Numbered from the stretch's first letter, positions 1 through 8,917 are shown. The stretch is DNA of 64,000 nucleotides from CAWHMN01 sp051001135 (GCA_051001135.1 JBPCNO010000011.1:1-64000), one strand, 5' to 3'. A program made the numbers and translations. Notes: a model not told the origin generated them from the letters alone.

Positions 1-1200
1 CTTCTCTCCCCGCTGGGGTGAGGCGATCTCTACGCGGTGCGCGGTGCGCTCCGCCAGCAGATGGCAGAGCGCGTCCCGGTCGGGGAAGTCCACCGGCACC
101 AGGATGGAGCGGGGAATGTAGGGCTGGTCGATGTAGAGCTGCTTGAGCAGGGCAGAGAAGAAGGCGGGCGGCGCGAAGGCAACCGGCTCCGCAAGACCCA
201 CCCTAGCTTCGCTAGAGTGGGGCACCCGGGGTTGTGGATCGGCGTCAGCGTGGGGCACCCGGTGTTGTGGATCGGCGTCAGAGTGGGCCAGCCGGTGTTC
301 TTCGGAATCCTCTTCGATGGCCGCTTCGACGGGGAACTCCGGCAGGTCCTCCCAGAACATCTCTCGCCGGTCGACGATCTTCCCGCCGCGCATGTGGAAG
401 AGGTTGACCGCGAGCATGCCGTTCTCGTAGTGATAGCCGAAGACGTCGGCGTCGTCGTCATCGGCGGTGGCGATGCGCTGCTTCTCCTGCACCTGATCGA
501 CGGTGATGAGCAGGTCGCGGTACTTGGCCGCGAGCTCGTACTGTTCCGAACGGGCGGCTTCGGCCATGCGTTCTTCCAGCGACCGGCCCAGCTCCTGCTG
601 GCGGCCTTCGAGGAACATCTGGGCGTCGCGCACCGCCTCGCGATACTCCTGCGGCGTGGTGAGGCCCTCCACGCAGGGGCCGAGGCAGCGCTTGATGTAG
701 TACTGCAGGCAGGGCCGCGGATGGTAGCGGGAGAGATCGACCTTGCAACTGGGCAGCAGAAAGCTGCGGTGGAGCAGTTCCACTACCCGATGGGCCAGGT
801 TGCCGGGGAAATAGGGACCGTAGTAGGCGCTGCCATCCTTGCGCAGACGCCGGGTGACGAAGACCTTGGGATAGCGGTCGCCCAGGGTCAGTTTGACGTA
901 GGGGTAGGTCTTGTCGTCCCGCAGCAGAATGTTGAAGCGGGGCTTCCGCTGCTTGATCAAATTATTCTCGAGCGCCAGCGCCTCCCGCTCGTTGTCCACC
1001 AGGATGTATTCCAGATCGACGGCCTCGCGCATCAGCGATCCGGTCTTGGCATTGGCCTGCGAAGACTCCAGCAGATACGAACGAACGCGTGCCCGGAGGT
1101 TCTTTGCCTTACCGACGTAGATCACCGCGTCCTCGGCGTTCTTGTACAGATACACGCCGGGTCGTGCAGGTAAGGTCCGTATCTTTTGTTCCAGATCCAT
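1..1200 (-). CDS. uvrC: UvrABC excinuclease subunit C, N-terminal 400 residues (partial, runs off window start)
   Basis: UvrC makes the dual incisions around DNA lesions bound by UvrA/UvrB in nucleotide excision repair. The reverse frame from the ATG at 1198-1200 is open to base 1 without a stop, so the C-terminal nuclease half lies outside the window. The GIY-YIG nuclease domain is clear at residues 14-50 (PGVYLYKN, VIYVGKAKNLRARV). It is followed by the conserved YGPYFPG, CLQYYIKRCLGPC and UVR-type helix (residues near 200-235). The region with LLKQLYIDQPYIPRSILVP marks the start of the RNase H-like half. Oddity: between EDLPEFPVE and FFSALLKQLY there is an insertion of roughly 35 residues made of an 11-residue repeat (VPHADADPQPR type), encoded by the repeat at 217-299. 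UvrC homologues normally have only a short acidic linker here. No strong Shine-Dalgarno precedes the ATG. Confidence 0.95.
   Translation of the reverse strand, partial: MDLEQKIRTLPARPGVYLYKNAEDAVIYVGKAKNLRARVRSYLLESSQANAKTGSLMREAVDLEYILVDNEREALALENNLIKQRKPRFNILLRDDKTYPYVKLTLGDRYPKVFVTRRLRKDGSAYYGPYFPGNLAHRVVELLHRSFLLPSCKVDLSRYHPRPCLQYYIKRCLGPCVEGLTTPQEYREAVRDAQMFLEGRQQELGRSLEERMAEAARSEQYELAAKYRDLLITVDQVQEKQRIATADDDDADVFGYHYENGMLAVNLFHMRGGKIVDRREMFWEDLPEFPVEAAIEEDSEEHRLAHSDADPQHRVPHADADPQPRVPHSSEARVGLAEPVAFAPPAFFSALLKQLYIDQPYIPRSILVPVDFPDRDALCHLLAERTAHRVEIASPQRGEK
197..299. repeat. Hairpin element plus 33-bp tandem repeat inside uvrC
   Basis: Bases 197-221 form an imperfect hairpin (CCCACCCTAGC, loop TTCG, CTAGAGTGGG). 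It is followed by two 33-bp copies (217-249 and 250-282) that begin GTGGGGCACCCGG and end GGATCGGCGTCA, and a truncated third copy from 283. The unit is 11 codons, so the uvrC frame stays open. The TGGGGCACCCGG core recurs at 15914-15925, which marks this as a member of a dispersed family and not a uvrC-specific sequence. Confidence 0.85.
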
Positions 1201-1483
1201 TGTGGTATGGGGTACCTTGAGTGTAACGCGTGCCGGATGCTGCTCCCTCTGCTGCCATTCCGCGGCGAAATGGGTAAAAGATACACGGGCCGCTTTATCG
1301 ATGAAACTCCTACGCCCTCGGAAGCATCTGAATCCATACGGGTTAAAGGCAGCTTGGATTTGGCAACACTCGTGCATTAGCTGCTGGGAAAAGCCGAAGC
1401 GGACGTGTGCTCCCCCGGCAGCGTTGATGGTCCGCGAATTCGACCGGTGCACCAAACACCAGACTCCACAGGAGTGTCCTTTT

Positions 1484-2227
1484 ATGAAACGAATGGAACG
1501 CAATTGCCGAGTCCTTGGTTGCGCGGCGGGGGTGCTGGCGCTCTTGCTGGCAAATGGCTGCTCCTCCAAGAAATATGTGAAGAGCCAGACCGCGCCGCTG
1601 ATCCAGAAGACGAATGAACTTGACGATCAGACGGCCACTAACAACCGGAGCTTGCAGGACCTCTCGGACCGCACGCAGCAGGGCATCTCGAAGGCGCAGT
1701 CATCCGCGGATGCTGCTACGCAGAGCGCGCAGGGCGCCGGGCAGGCAGCCACCCAGGCGCAGCAGCATGCGCAGGAGGCCGTGAATCGTGCGGACTCATT
1801 GGGCAGCCTGGTCGCGAATCTGGACAACTATAAGCAGGTGGGCACAGCTTCAGTGAACTTCGGCTTTGACAAGAGCACGCTTACGCGCGATGGCAAGTCT
1901 CAACTGGACCAACTGGGCGGCCAGCTTGCTTCGACCAAGAGCTACATCCTTGAAGTGACGGGTGGCACGGATTCGGTCGGGAGCGCGCAGTACAACTACG
2001 AATTGAGCCAGCGCCGCGCCGAGGCGGTGGTGCAGTATCTCGCATCTAAATACAACGTGCCGGCGCACAAGTTTTACCTGATCGGTATTGGTAAAGATCA
2101 GGAAGTTGCCACCAACAAGACCGCCGCGGGCCGAGCCAAGAACCGGCGGGTAGAGGTGCAGGTGCTTTCGAACGGCCAGGCGCCGGCGGCCGGAACAACG
2201 ACGACATCACAGGTTCAGCCACACTGA
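1484..2227 (+). CDS. OmpA-family peptidoglycan-associated lipoprotein
   Basis: A 247-residue outer-membrane lipoprotein expected to anchor the outer membrane to peptidoglycan, like Pal. The ATG at 1484 follows a CAGGAG ribosome site at 1470-1474. Residues 1-26 are a lipoprotein signal ending in a lipobox (LANGC), with Cys26 as the lipidation site. Residues about 35-115 form an Ala/Gln-rich, probably coiled-coil spacer like that of Lpp or Pal-like stalks. Residues about 125-230 are an OmpA C-terminal domain with the usual landmarks: NFGFDKSTL, the TDSVGS segment, YNYELSQRRAEAV, YLIGIGK and GRAKNRRVEV. The tail is Thr/Gln-rich. It is monocistronic, with a terminator hairpin just downstream. The longer in-frame extension upstream to 1142 overlaps uvrC and lacks coding character. 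True Pal would be shorter, so I leave the symbol empty. Confidence 0.9.
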   Translation: MKRMERNCRVLGCAAGVLALLLANGCSSKKYVKSQTAPLIQKTNELDDQTATNNRSLQDLSDRTQQGISKAQSSADAATQSAQGAGQAATQAQQHAQEAVNRADSLGSLVANLDNYKQVGTASVNFGFDKSTLTRDGKSQLDQLGGQLASTKSYILEVTGGTDSVGSAQYNYELSQRRAEAVVQYLASKYNVPAHKFYLIGIGKDQEVATNKTAAGRAKNRRVEVQVLSNGQAPAAGTTTTSQVQPH

Positions 2228-2251
2228 CAGGGAGTTGGTTGTGGTCGGAGC

Positions 2252-2288
2252 AAAAATGGTCAGGGCGCACGCTCTGGCCGTTTTTGTT
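2252..2288. terminator. Bidirectional rho-independent terminator
   Basis: The stem GGTCAGGGC / GCTCTGGCC (with wobble pairs) around a short loop is flanked by A5 on the left and T5 on the right. It can therefore terminate the OmpA gene (+) and the PQQ-propeller fragment (-), which converge here. Confidence 0.75.
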
Positions 2289-2391
2289 TCTGCTCATCAT
2301 CACTGCCGAGATAGCGACTTAAGAGGACTCTGGGAGCCCGCTCTCTATCCATCAACACGCAGGAAGGAGTGAGGATTTCGGCCGGCGCAAT

Positions 2392-2922
2392 TCACTCGAG
2401 AGCGTACAGGTTCCCATCGGCACTTCCGACATAGACAACATTCCCGGAGACCACCGGCGAGGACAGTATGGTTCCAACCGCATGCATTTTGCTGATGCCA
2501 ACGAGCATGTCGTCATAGAAACTGGATCGGAAAGCTGCCGAGTAGTTCGGACTACCGTCCGCTTTCGAGTGTTCCTGCAAGTTCTGCAGTGATGCGTCCG
2601 ACTGGAAGCTCCAGGCCACCTTGCGGTTCGATAGATCGACGGCTGATAGTTTGCCATCCTGACCGGCCAGGTAAAGCATTTTTCCAGCGATGGCCGGCGA
2701 ACCAAAGATGGGCCACTGAAACTTGAGCGAGTAGATCGATGCGCCGGTGTGCGCGTCCAGCACATGAAAGAGCGCCGTGTCGGAGGTGGCCATGTAGACC
2801 TTTCCGTCCTGCACCACCGGGGATTTGCCGGGACGGTCATGCCAGCCGCACTGAAAGGAACGGCGGGATTTGGATACACCGCAGCACTGTGCTAGCGAAC
2901 TTCCGGCAAACAACAGGGCCAT
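2392..2922 (-). CDS. PQQ-like beta-propeller protein, probably a truncated remnant
   Basis: A 176-residue frame with PQQ/BamB-type propeller blades: KSPVVQDGKVYMATSD, GSPAIAGKMLYLAGQDGKL and SSPVVSGNVVYVGSADGNLYALE all match the 'SPVV..G.VYVGS.DG.LYAL' pattern. Typical proteins of this class have seven to eight blades and more than 350 residues; here only about three are present. Residues 1-12 (MALLFAGSSLAQ) resemble a signal peptide, but residues 13-35 are basic and Cys-rich with no propeller character. The overlapping second frame over the same stretch looks more natural there (PNPAVPFSAAGMTVP). That suggests a frameshift or deletion near 2820-2880. It starts 48 bp after the glycoside hydrolase stop on the same strand, so it may be the decayed second gene of that operon. 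Confidence 0.55.
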   Translation of the reverse strand: MALLFAGSSLAQCCGVSKSRRSFQCGWHDRPGKSPVVQDGKVYMATSDTALFHVLDAHTGASIYSLKFQWPIFGSPAIAGKMLYLAGQDGKLSAVDLSNRKVAWSFQSDASLQNLQEHSKADGSPNYSAAFRSSFYDDMLVGISKMHAVGTILSSPVVSGNVVYVGSADGNLYALE

Positions 2923-2970
2923 GGCGGAAAGTTGCCGCCACGGCCCCGGGTTGGGTGAAGTATTCTCCGT

Positions 2971-5601
2971 TTACTTAACGGAGATCGCCTGCACGGAGTA
3001 CGGCGGCACCGGGATGTGCGCCGTGTAGGAGGTCCCCCCCGCCGACGTGAGCGAGAGAGAAGACGCGGAGATGGAGCGCCCGTTCGTGATCTGATATAGC
3101 TTCGCAGTTCCGGAGCTATAGCCGCTGTTGGTGATGGATACAGGTACGCTCGAGTAGTTTTGCGCCGTGGGATTGGTGATGACGATCGCGTCCTGCGCCG
3201 CGTTGTAGAACGCGGTCACGACCAGGCCGCCGCCTGAATTGCCGGGGGTGATGGAGCTTGCCATGTGGCCGCCACTTTCCAGGCCGAGATAGGTAGGCGA
3301 GAAGAAGAGCTGGTACAGGAAGTACGACGGATACGGCTGAGGCGGAGTAGTGGAGGTGTAAGCGCAATCCATGTTCGAGTCGATGGTTCCAATGAGACAG
3401 AAGTATGGCTTGGCGTTCGCCGCGAAGTAGATCATCTTCGAAATGCCGGTCGGCACGCCAGCATAGGCGGCGTTGAGCAGATCGGAGACATAGATGCCGT
3501 TCCACACCGGCGCAAAGGTGTAATCGTTCTGACAGCAGTTCTTCGAGAACGACGAGTTCATGTTGTATTCCGTGAGGTAGAGCGGCAACTGGCTGCCGGA
3601 TGGCTGACTGCCGGCCTTGGCCAGCGCGACGGCCGAAAGATATTTCCCATACGGACCGCCGCCTGTATTCTGCGTCAGCTCATATACGGGATAGGTGCCG
3701 TTGTAGGTGTCCCACTGCGCGTTCAAGGTCCCCCCGTTAAACATGTAGTCGTGATAGCTCATGAACTGAACATAGGGAGCTGTCTTGGGGTTGGAGAGCA
3801 GCGCCTTGACCCATGCCGGTTGCAGCCCCGCGGTCGCCGGTCCGCCGACGCGGATGTTGGCGTGATCGGCCTTCGCCTGCGCCTCCATCAGAGGAGCCGC
3901 GGCTGCGAAGAGCGTTTGGTAGAACGCGTTCTTCTGGTCGTAGGTGGTGACTCCGCACAGAGCGTTGGTATTGGGCTCGTTCCAGATCTCGTAATCGGTC
4001 ACGACACCCGGGAAGGTCGCATCCATGTGGGCAACGTACTGGGCTGCAATCTTGCCCCAGGCGCTGACGCTGGATGGGGCGCTCAGCGCGGCTGCGGTAC
4101 CCGTGCAGGTGCTGGGCGAGGTCTGCAGCCAGGGTGGCGTCTGGTGCATCTGGAGCAGCACATGGACACCAGCCGTGCTCATCTCCCGGACGGTGGAATC
4201 GATAGAGCCCCAGTTAGGTGTCTGGGTCTTAAAGACCACCGGGATCTGCGCATAGAAGCGGGCCGTCTTCACCCCTGCCGCAGTCACCAGATCAAGGTCC
4301 GCCTGGTGATAGAGACCGTCCATGCGCTCGGCGCCTAACAGATACGCTGGCACCGGATAACTGGTGGTCGTGCGTGAACCGAAGTTGACCGCCACCTGCG
4401 AGTACACCGTGACCGTCGCCGATGCCGACAGTCCCGTACTGGTGTCCTTCGCGGTCACCGTATGCCTGCCCGCGCTGCTTGGTGGCGTATAGAGGCCGGC
4501 GCTGGTGATGGTGCCCACCGTGCCGCTGCCGCCGGCGATGCCGTCCACGCTGAAGTTCAGCGGATGCGTGTCCGGGGCTTCGTTGGTGAACTGGCCCTGG
4601 AACGTCTGCCTCGTGCCGGTGAGCACGTACGCGGAGTTCGGGTAGATGATGAAGCCGGTGCCGGTGACTGCTCCAGTGATCGTCGCCCTGGCTGTCGCCT
4701 TGGCGCCGCTGCTGCTGGTGGCCGTAATGGTGCAGGAGCCAGTGGTGGAGGGTGCGGTGAAGTAGCCGCTGCTGGTGATCGAACCGCAGGAGGTGGCCCA
4801 GGTCGCCGGTGCCGTTGCGGTGAACTGCTGGGTCGCATGCACGGTTAAGGAGACGGTGGTGGGCGATACCGAGAAGCTTGCGGCGGCAGTGATGGTCGCC
4901 GTGGTGCTGGCCTTGGTGCCGCTGCTGTTGGTGGCCGTGATGGTGCAGGAGCCGGCGGTGGACGGCGCGGTGAACAGGCCGCTGCTGGTGATCGAGCCGC
5001 AGGAGGCAGCCCAGGTGGCAGAGGCGGTGGCCGCGAACTGTTGAGTCTTACTGACAACGACGGAAGGATTCACCGGCGAAATAAAGAAGGTTGAGCCCGC
5101 CTTGGTGGCGGTATCAGACCCCCACACGGTGTAGTGCGGGCTGGCAGTACCTATGGCTTCAATGGTGCAGCGGGTGCCTACCGCGCCGCTCGCTGTGTAG
5201 AGACCGCCTGCCGTGATCGAACCGCATTTCGCCGTCCAGGTCACCGGAATGCTCGCGGTGAACTGCTGCTTCTGGTTCTGCGGCGTGGTCGTGTTCAGGG
5301 GCGTCATGGTGATCGGCGAAACGACATTCACGGTCGTGCTCGCGCTGCCGCTGCCATTCGTAGCGGTGGCTGTGACGGTGCATGGGCCGGGGTAGACGGA
5401 GGCGGTAAAGAGGCCTCCGCTGGTAATCGAGCTGCAACTCGTCTTCCAGGTAACAGCGGTGCTGGCCGTGAACTGCTGCTTCGCCGCTTCCTTCACCGTT
5501 GGATTGGCCGGTGAAATAGTGGTGGCGAAGAGCTGGGGAACAGAGATCAGAGAGAACGCCGCCAGCAGAAAGCCGCGGATGACAGAGTGGGAGTTCGACA
5601 T
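2971..5601 (-). CDS. Secreted clan-A glycoside hydrolase with five N-terminal Ig-like repeats
   Basis: An 876-residue exported enzyme. Residues 1-26 are a signal peptide ending in LFA. Five tandem Ig-like (bacterial Big-type) domains of about 70-85 residues follow (about 27-398). The first four share a 'QQFTA..ATW..SCGSITSSGLFTAPS..GSCTITA' pattern with a conserved Cys pair likely to form a disulfide. The catalytic TIM barrel spans about 400-790. The acid/base candidate is Glu542 in EIWNEPN and the nucleophile candidate is Glu678 in LYLTEYN, which is the retaining clan GH-A arrangement seen in GH39/GH5-like enzymes. The C-terminal beta-sandwich fits GH39/GH30-like architecture. The substrate cannot be read from sequence; a beta-xyloside or related plant or fungal polysaccharide is plausible. 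The PQQ-propeller fragment follows 48 bp downstream. Confidence 0.8.
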   Translation of the reverse strand: MSNSHSVIRGFLLAAFSLISVPQLFATTISPANPTVKEAAKQQFTASTAVTWKTSCSSITSGGLFTASVYPGPCTVTATATNGSGSASTTVNVVSPITMTPLNTTTPQNQKQQFTASIPVTWTAKCGSITAGGLYTASGAVGTRCTIEAIGTASPHYTVWGSDTATKAGSTFFISPVNPSVVVSKTQQFAATASATWAASCGSITSSGLFTAPSTAGSCTITATNSSGTKASTTATITAAASFSVSPTTVSLTVHATQQFTATAPATWATSCGSITSSGYFTAPSTTGSCTITATSSSGAKATARATITGAVTGTGFIIYPNSAYVLTGTRQTFQGQFTNEAPDTHPLNFSVDGIAGGSGTVGTITSAGLYTPPSSAGRHTVTAKDTSTGLSASATVTVYSQVAVNFGSRTTTSYPVPAYLLGAERMDGLYHQADLDLVTAAGVKTARFYAQIPVVFKTQTPNWGSIDSTVREMSTAGVHVLLQMHQTPPWLQTSPSTCTGTAAALSAPSSVSAWGKIAAQYVAHMDATFPGVVTDYEIWNEPNTNALCGVTTYDQKNAFYQTLFAAAAPLMEAQAKADHANIRVGGPATAGLQPAWVKALLSNPKTAPYVQFMSYHDYMFNGGTLNAQWDTYNGTYPVYELTQNTGGGPYGKYLSAVALAKAGSQPSGSQLPLYLTEYNMNSSFSKNCCQNDYTFAPVWNGIYVSDLLNAAYAGVPTGISKMIYFAANAKPYFCLIGTIDSNMDCAYTSTTPPQPYPSYFLYQLFFSPTYLGLESGGHMASSITPGNSGGGLVVTAFYNAAQDAIVITNPTAQNYSSVPVSITNSGYSSGTAKLYQITNGRSISASSLSLTSAGGTSYTAHIPVPPYSVQAISVK
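4650..5520 (-). repeat. Coding tandem repeats of about 210 bp (Ig-like domains)
   Basis: The region encoding the first four Ig-like domains of the adjacent glycoside hydrolase consists of diverged direct repeats. The sequence encoding GSITSSGLFTAPS recurs in each copy. Copies three and four are the most alike, which points to recent internal duplication. Confidence 0.7.
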
Positions 5602-6020
5602 ACAAATCCTCAGATTGGCTGGAGAGCGCCCGCTAGCGGAGAATCACAAACCGTGCGTGGGGACGAAGGAGGCGCTCTTGACTAATATCACCCGTGAGTA
5701 CAAGCCGCGGGGACGCGGAGGACGGAGTCTCTCAGGCGCCACAAGCATAACTTCTTTTCTGGAAAATAAACAAGCAATTTTGCGCCCCGCGAGGCGGATT
5801 TAATCTCAGCAATATCTTGGGTGCTCTAAGTAGCTTAGTGTTAGCAGGTTAGCTCCTGCAGACTGAGATAGCGCATGGATTCTCTGACCGGGCGGACCGG
5901 TCATTCTTGCTCACCGATGTCGATCAACTCGATTTGGGATGCCGGATCGGTGGCACGAGGCACGCATACAGGAGTCTCCATTTATTCGCTTGCGGTCTCG
6001 TTGGAGGTGCTGGTTCTGTG
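5602..6020. other. 419-bp intergenic region, no gene seen
   Basis: This lies between the divergent 5' end of the glycoside hydrolase gene (reverse, from 5601) and the 3' end of pyrE. It contains an AT-richer island at 5750-5835 that probably carries the promoter of the hydrolase gene. It also has a small perfect inverted repeat, GCAGG-ttagct-CCTGC, at 5844-5859 with no T-run. Frames crossing it have no recognisable product. I could not match it to a known riboswitch. Confidence 0.5.
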
Positions 6021-6629
6021 CTACATAGGCAGATGTCTGGCGTGCTCGGCGCGCACATCATCAGAGGTGAAGAGGCTGAGGAACGGAGCGCCGTTTGCCG
6101 CTGCTTCCACCGCGGGCCGGCCTTTGGCCTCCAGCCGTTCCACCAGACACACCACACCGATCACGCGCATATCTGCCTGGTGCGCTGCTTCGATCGCCAT
6201 GATGGTGGAGCCGCCTGTGGTGCACACATCATCGACGATGAGTACCGGGGCATCGCGCTGGGAGAAACCCTCGATGCGGCGTCCGGTCCCATGCGTCTTT
6301 TCTGCTTTGCGGACCAGGAACCCGTGGATGAGCCGGCTGCCTGGTATCTGTTGCGCGCGGTACGCGGAGGCGGTGGCAACGTTCGAGACAATGGGATCGG
6401 CGCCGAGGGTCAGGCCGCCGATCGCATGCGGCTCCAGATGATGATGCGCAAGCAGGTCGAGCATCGCCAGACCGGTGAGCCGGCCACCCTCGGCGTGGAG
6501 GGTGGTGGTGCGGCAATCGATGTAGTAGTCGCTGTGCGTACCGGAGGAGAGTTGGAAGTCTCCCAGCCGGAAGGAGAGGCGTGCCAGCAGGTCGAGAAGA
6601 GCGGCGCGGGAAGAGCGATCGCGAATCAT
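6021..6629 (-). CDS. pyrE: Orotate phosphoribosyltransferase
   Basis: PyrE joins orotate and PRPP to form orotidine 5'-phosphate in de novo pyrimidine synthesis in the cytoplasm. Visible landmarks are LSSGTHSDYYIDCR near the N-terminus (the family's orotate/PRPP loop region) and the PRPP-binding signature VLIVDDVCTTGGS. I start at the ATG at 6629 (MIRDRSSRAALLDLL), giving 202 residues, the usual family length. The open frame extends 56 codons further upstream, but those residues are basic and non-conserved and would intrude on the divergent lipoprotein promoter. No strong ribosome site is visible. It is divergent from the copper-related gene at 6778. Confidence 0.92.
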   Translation of the reverse strand: MIRDRSSRAALLDLLARLSFRLGDFQLSSGTHSDYYIDCRTTTLHAEGGRLTGLAMLDLLAHHHLEPHAIGGLTLGADPIVSNVATASAYRAQQIPGSRLIHGFLVRKAEKTHGTGRRIEGFSQRDAPVLIVDDVCTTGGSTIMAIEAAHQADMRVIGVVCLVERLEAKGRPAVEAAANGAPFLSLFTSDDVRAEHARHLPM

Positions 6630-6777
6630 CTGACTCAGTTTACCGGGTCTTGGGGTCGGAGAGTGGATCGTGTTCAGTCTCGCCAAACTGCGGTAGTAAA
6701 GGCGGCCCTGGCGTTCCCCCTTCCGGAGAGGAATCGCACTTTGCCGAGCGGCGCGGGTGTAGTAGCGTGGAACTTGT

Positions 6778-7221
6778 ATGAGGCGATCCGGCTTCACCGT
6801 GATGCTGCTTGCGCTGCTGCTCTCGACGCAGACGCTTCTGGCTGCGTGTGGACTGCGGTGCGATGTGCGGATGACGGGTACTCATACACACGCCCGGCGA
6901 CAGGTACAGATGCAAGGCAGCCCGGGAGCGATGGGCGGATGCCACGAAGGAATGGTCACGCATTCCAGAGATCGCTCAGGCGCCGTTTGGGAGCATCCCT
7001 GCTGCAGCCAGCATTGTGGGCAGAATGAGTTGCAGGTCTTCCGTACTTCGGCTGACCGCCTCGATCTCTCGCTTGTGAAAGCTCGGGTATCCGCGGCGTC
7101 CTTGTCCATCGAAGGAGGTCCGCTCCTCATCGCGCCTGCTCAAGAAACGCGATCTCACCTGCGCTCATTGCAGGCGATCCTCGATCCACTATCTCTGCCC
7201 GTCCTGAATATCCGCGTTTAA
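6778..7221 (+). CDS. Small Cys/His-rich putative lipoprotein next to multicopper oxidase
   Basis: A 147-residue protein of unrecognised family. Residues 1-23 form a lipoprotein signal with lipobox LAAC (Cys24), so it is probably membrane-anchored in the periplasm. The mature part is rich in candidate metal ligands: CGLRC, GTHTHA, GGCHEGM and HPCCSQHCGQ. Such clusters of Cys, His and Met fit copper or other soft-metal binding. It is followed by the multicopper oxidase 118 bp downstream and a TolC-like channel, which supports a copper-related role by context only. The C-terminal 60 residues are unremarkable. Confidence 0.6.
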   Translation: MRRSGFTVMLLALLLSTQTLLAACGLRCDVRMTGTHTHARRQVQMQGSPGAMGGCHEGMVTHSRDRSGAVWEHPCCSQHCGQNELQVFRTSADRLDLSLVKARVSAASLSIEGGPLLIAPAQETRSHLRSLQAILDPLSLPVLNIRV

Positions 7222-7339
7222 GACTCCGTCCGCCAATCGATCCCGTTGCTGGCCGCATTCCGGTCTTCCTTCCCGGACGACATCCATCTCCGCGCCAGCG
7301 ATTCCCAGTTCATTTCGTTACCAAAGAACTTGAGGATCT

Positions 7340-8917
7340 ATGAGTAATCGTCGCAGTTTTCTACAGCATGCGCTGGGCTGGAGCGCGAGTCTATTTGCTA
7401 CTCAGCGTCTTTTCGGAGAAACTCAACGATCCGGCCCAGCTTCGAGCGGCGCCGATCTCAGCAAGCACGATCGCGGTCACCCTCCCGAACACAGCTTCAA
7501 CACTCCTGTCATCACACCCGATGTAGGCGACCTTCCGTACACCATGGATGGCGTCACCAAGGTGTTCCGTCTGACTGCGCAGGTGATGAAGCAGCAGATT
7601 GCGCCCAATAAGACTATCGATGCCTGGGGATTTAACGGTTCCGCGCCCGGCCCCACCATCCAGGTGACGCAAGGCGACCGCGTGCGCGTGATCTTCGAGA
7701 ACCAACTGCCGGAGCCGAGCTCCATCCACTGGCACGGATTCGAGGACCACATCGGCTATGACGGTATGCCGGGCATCAGCCAGCAACCGGTCAAGCCCGG
7801 CGACCGCTTCGTCTACGAGTTCGATATTCATCAGGAGGGCACGTACTTCTACCACTCGCACATGGCCATGCAGGAGATGGCAGGCATGCTCGGCGCCTTC
7901 ATCATGCATCCCAAGGAGCCGTATCGCCCGCACTGCGATAAAGATTTCGCGCTCCACTTCCAGGAGTACGCGGTACTGCCGAACAACACCGTGCCGAACA
8001 CCATGAACATGGAGTTCAACTGGCTGGTGATCAACGGCAAGGCCGGCCCGGCGGTCACTCCGTTGATCATCCGGCTGGGTGATCGCGTGCGCATCCGCAT
8101 GATCAATCTGGGCATGGACCATCACCCCATTCACATTCACGGGCACACGTTCTATGTCACAGGCACTGAGGGCGGAAGGATTCAAGAGACCGCATGGTGG
8201 CCGGGAAATACGGTGCTGGTGGGTGTCGCACAGGCGCGTAGCGTCGAGTTTGTCGCGAACAACCCAGGCGACTGGATGCTGCATTGCCATCTGCCCCACC
8301 ACATGATGAATCAGATGTCCTCGAATGTGGGACGTATGTCACGCATGGCCGGCAACAATGGGATGCCAGCAGGTCTGGATATGAACAACGGCATGGGGAT
8401 GCTGAACGGCGAGCCGGGCGAGCCGCTGGGCGAGGACTACGGAGCGAGTCTGGGCCGCGGGATGGGCTTCGGCTCGAACGCCGACATCAACACGACCAAC
8501 GGCCCACTCTCCGAGCCCATGAACCAGGCGTTGATCGAGGACATGACGCAGGCGATGAAACAGGGCAAGCCTCAAAACTCCATCCGGATGGGACCGATGC
8601 AGATGCGCAACATGATGGCGATGGACATGAGCAAACAGGCGATGTCGCAGCAGATGAACGGCATTGCCCCCAATGCCAACAGCGTGCCCAATTTCCCCCA
8701 GGATGCCTACATGGAGAGCGAAATGATGAACATGGAGCACGACACGATGCTCCAGATCCCCGAGAACCATGGCCTGCGTCCTGGATGGAGCCCATACATG
8801 CAAGGCATGATGAGCTTCATGCGCGTGCTGCCGCCGGAGAAGTACGACGAGGTGATTACGCGGATGCGGCAGGCGAACCGCTTCAACGATCCATACGCTT
8901 CTATTCTGCGTAGCTAG
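7340..8917 (+). CDS. Two-domain multicopper oxidase with Met-rich C-terminal tail
   Basis: A 525-residue exported oxidase. The N-terminus has a twin-arginine signature (NRRSFLQ) and hydrophobic stretch, so export by Tat is expected. All four copper motifs are present: HWHG (130-133), HSH (172-174), HPIHIHGH (262-269) and HCHLPHHMMNQM (315-326). They give type 2/3 centres plus a type 1 site with Met326 as likely axial ligand. Only about 90 residues separate motifs 2 and 3, so this is a two-domain (small-laccase-like, usually trimeric) enzyme and not a three-domain CueO/CopA type. The type 1 ligands lie in the second domain. About 200 residues follow the last copper motif, and they are crowded with Met (MRNMMAMDM, MESEMMNMEHDTM), suggesting Cu(I) capture. 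Cu(I) oxidation is the likely role. The TolC-like gene follows after 27 bp. Confidence 0.88.
   Translation: MSNRRSFLQHALGWSASLFATQRLFGETQRSGPASSGADLSKHDRGHPPEHSFNTPVITPDVGDLPYTMDGVTKVFRLTAQVMKQQIAPNKTIDAWGFNGSAPGPTIQVTQGDRVRVIFENQLPEPSSIHWHGFEDHIGYDGMPGISQQPVKPGDRFVYEFDIHQEGTYFYHSHMAMQEMAGMLGAFIMHPKEPYRPHCDKDFALHFQEYAVLPNNTVPNTMNMEFNWLVINGKAGPAVTPLIIRLGDRVRIRMINLGMDHHPIHIHGHTFYVTGTEGGRIQETAWWPGNTVLVGVAQARSVEFVANNPGDWMLHCHLPHHMMNQMSSNVGRMSRMAGNNGMPAGLDMNNGMGMLNGEPGEPLGEDYGASLGRGMGFGSNADINTTNGPLSEPMNQALIEDMTQAMKQGKPQNSIRMGPMQMRNMMAMDMSKQAMSQQMNGIAPNANSVPNFPQDAYMESEMMNMEHDTMLQIPENHGLRPGWSPYMQGMMSFMRVLPPEKYDEVITRMRQANRFNDPYASILRS

Noticed and set aside
37..1173. Long forward open frame opposite uvrC
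   Set aside because: It is antisense to a clear GIY-YIG UvrC frame; the encoded residues are low-complexity Val/Gly/Arg typical of GC-rich shadow frames.
5640..5870. Riboswitch (for example c-di-GMP type) ahead of the secreted hydrolase gene
   Set aside because: A CACGCACGG stretch on the reverse strand looked suggestive, but the rest of the conserved core is absent.
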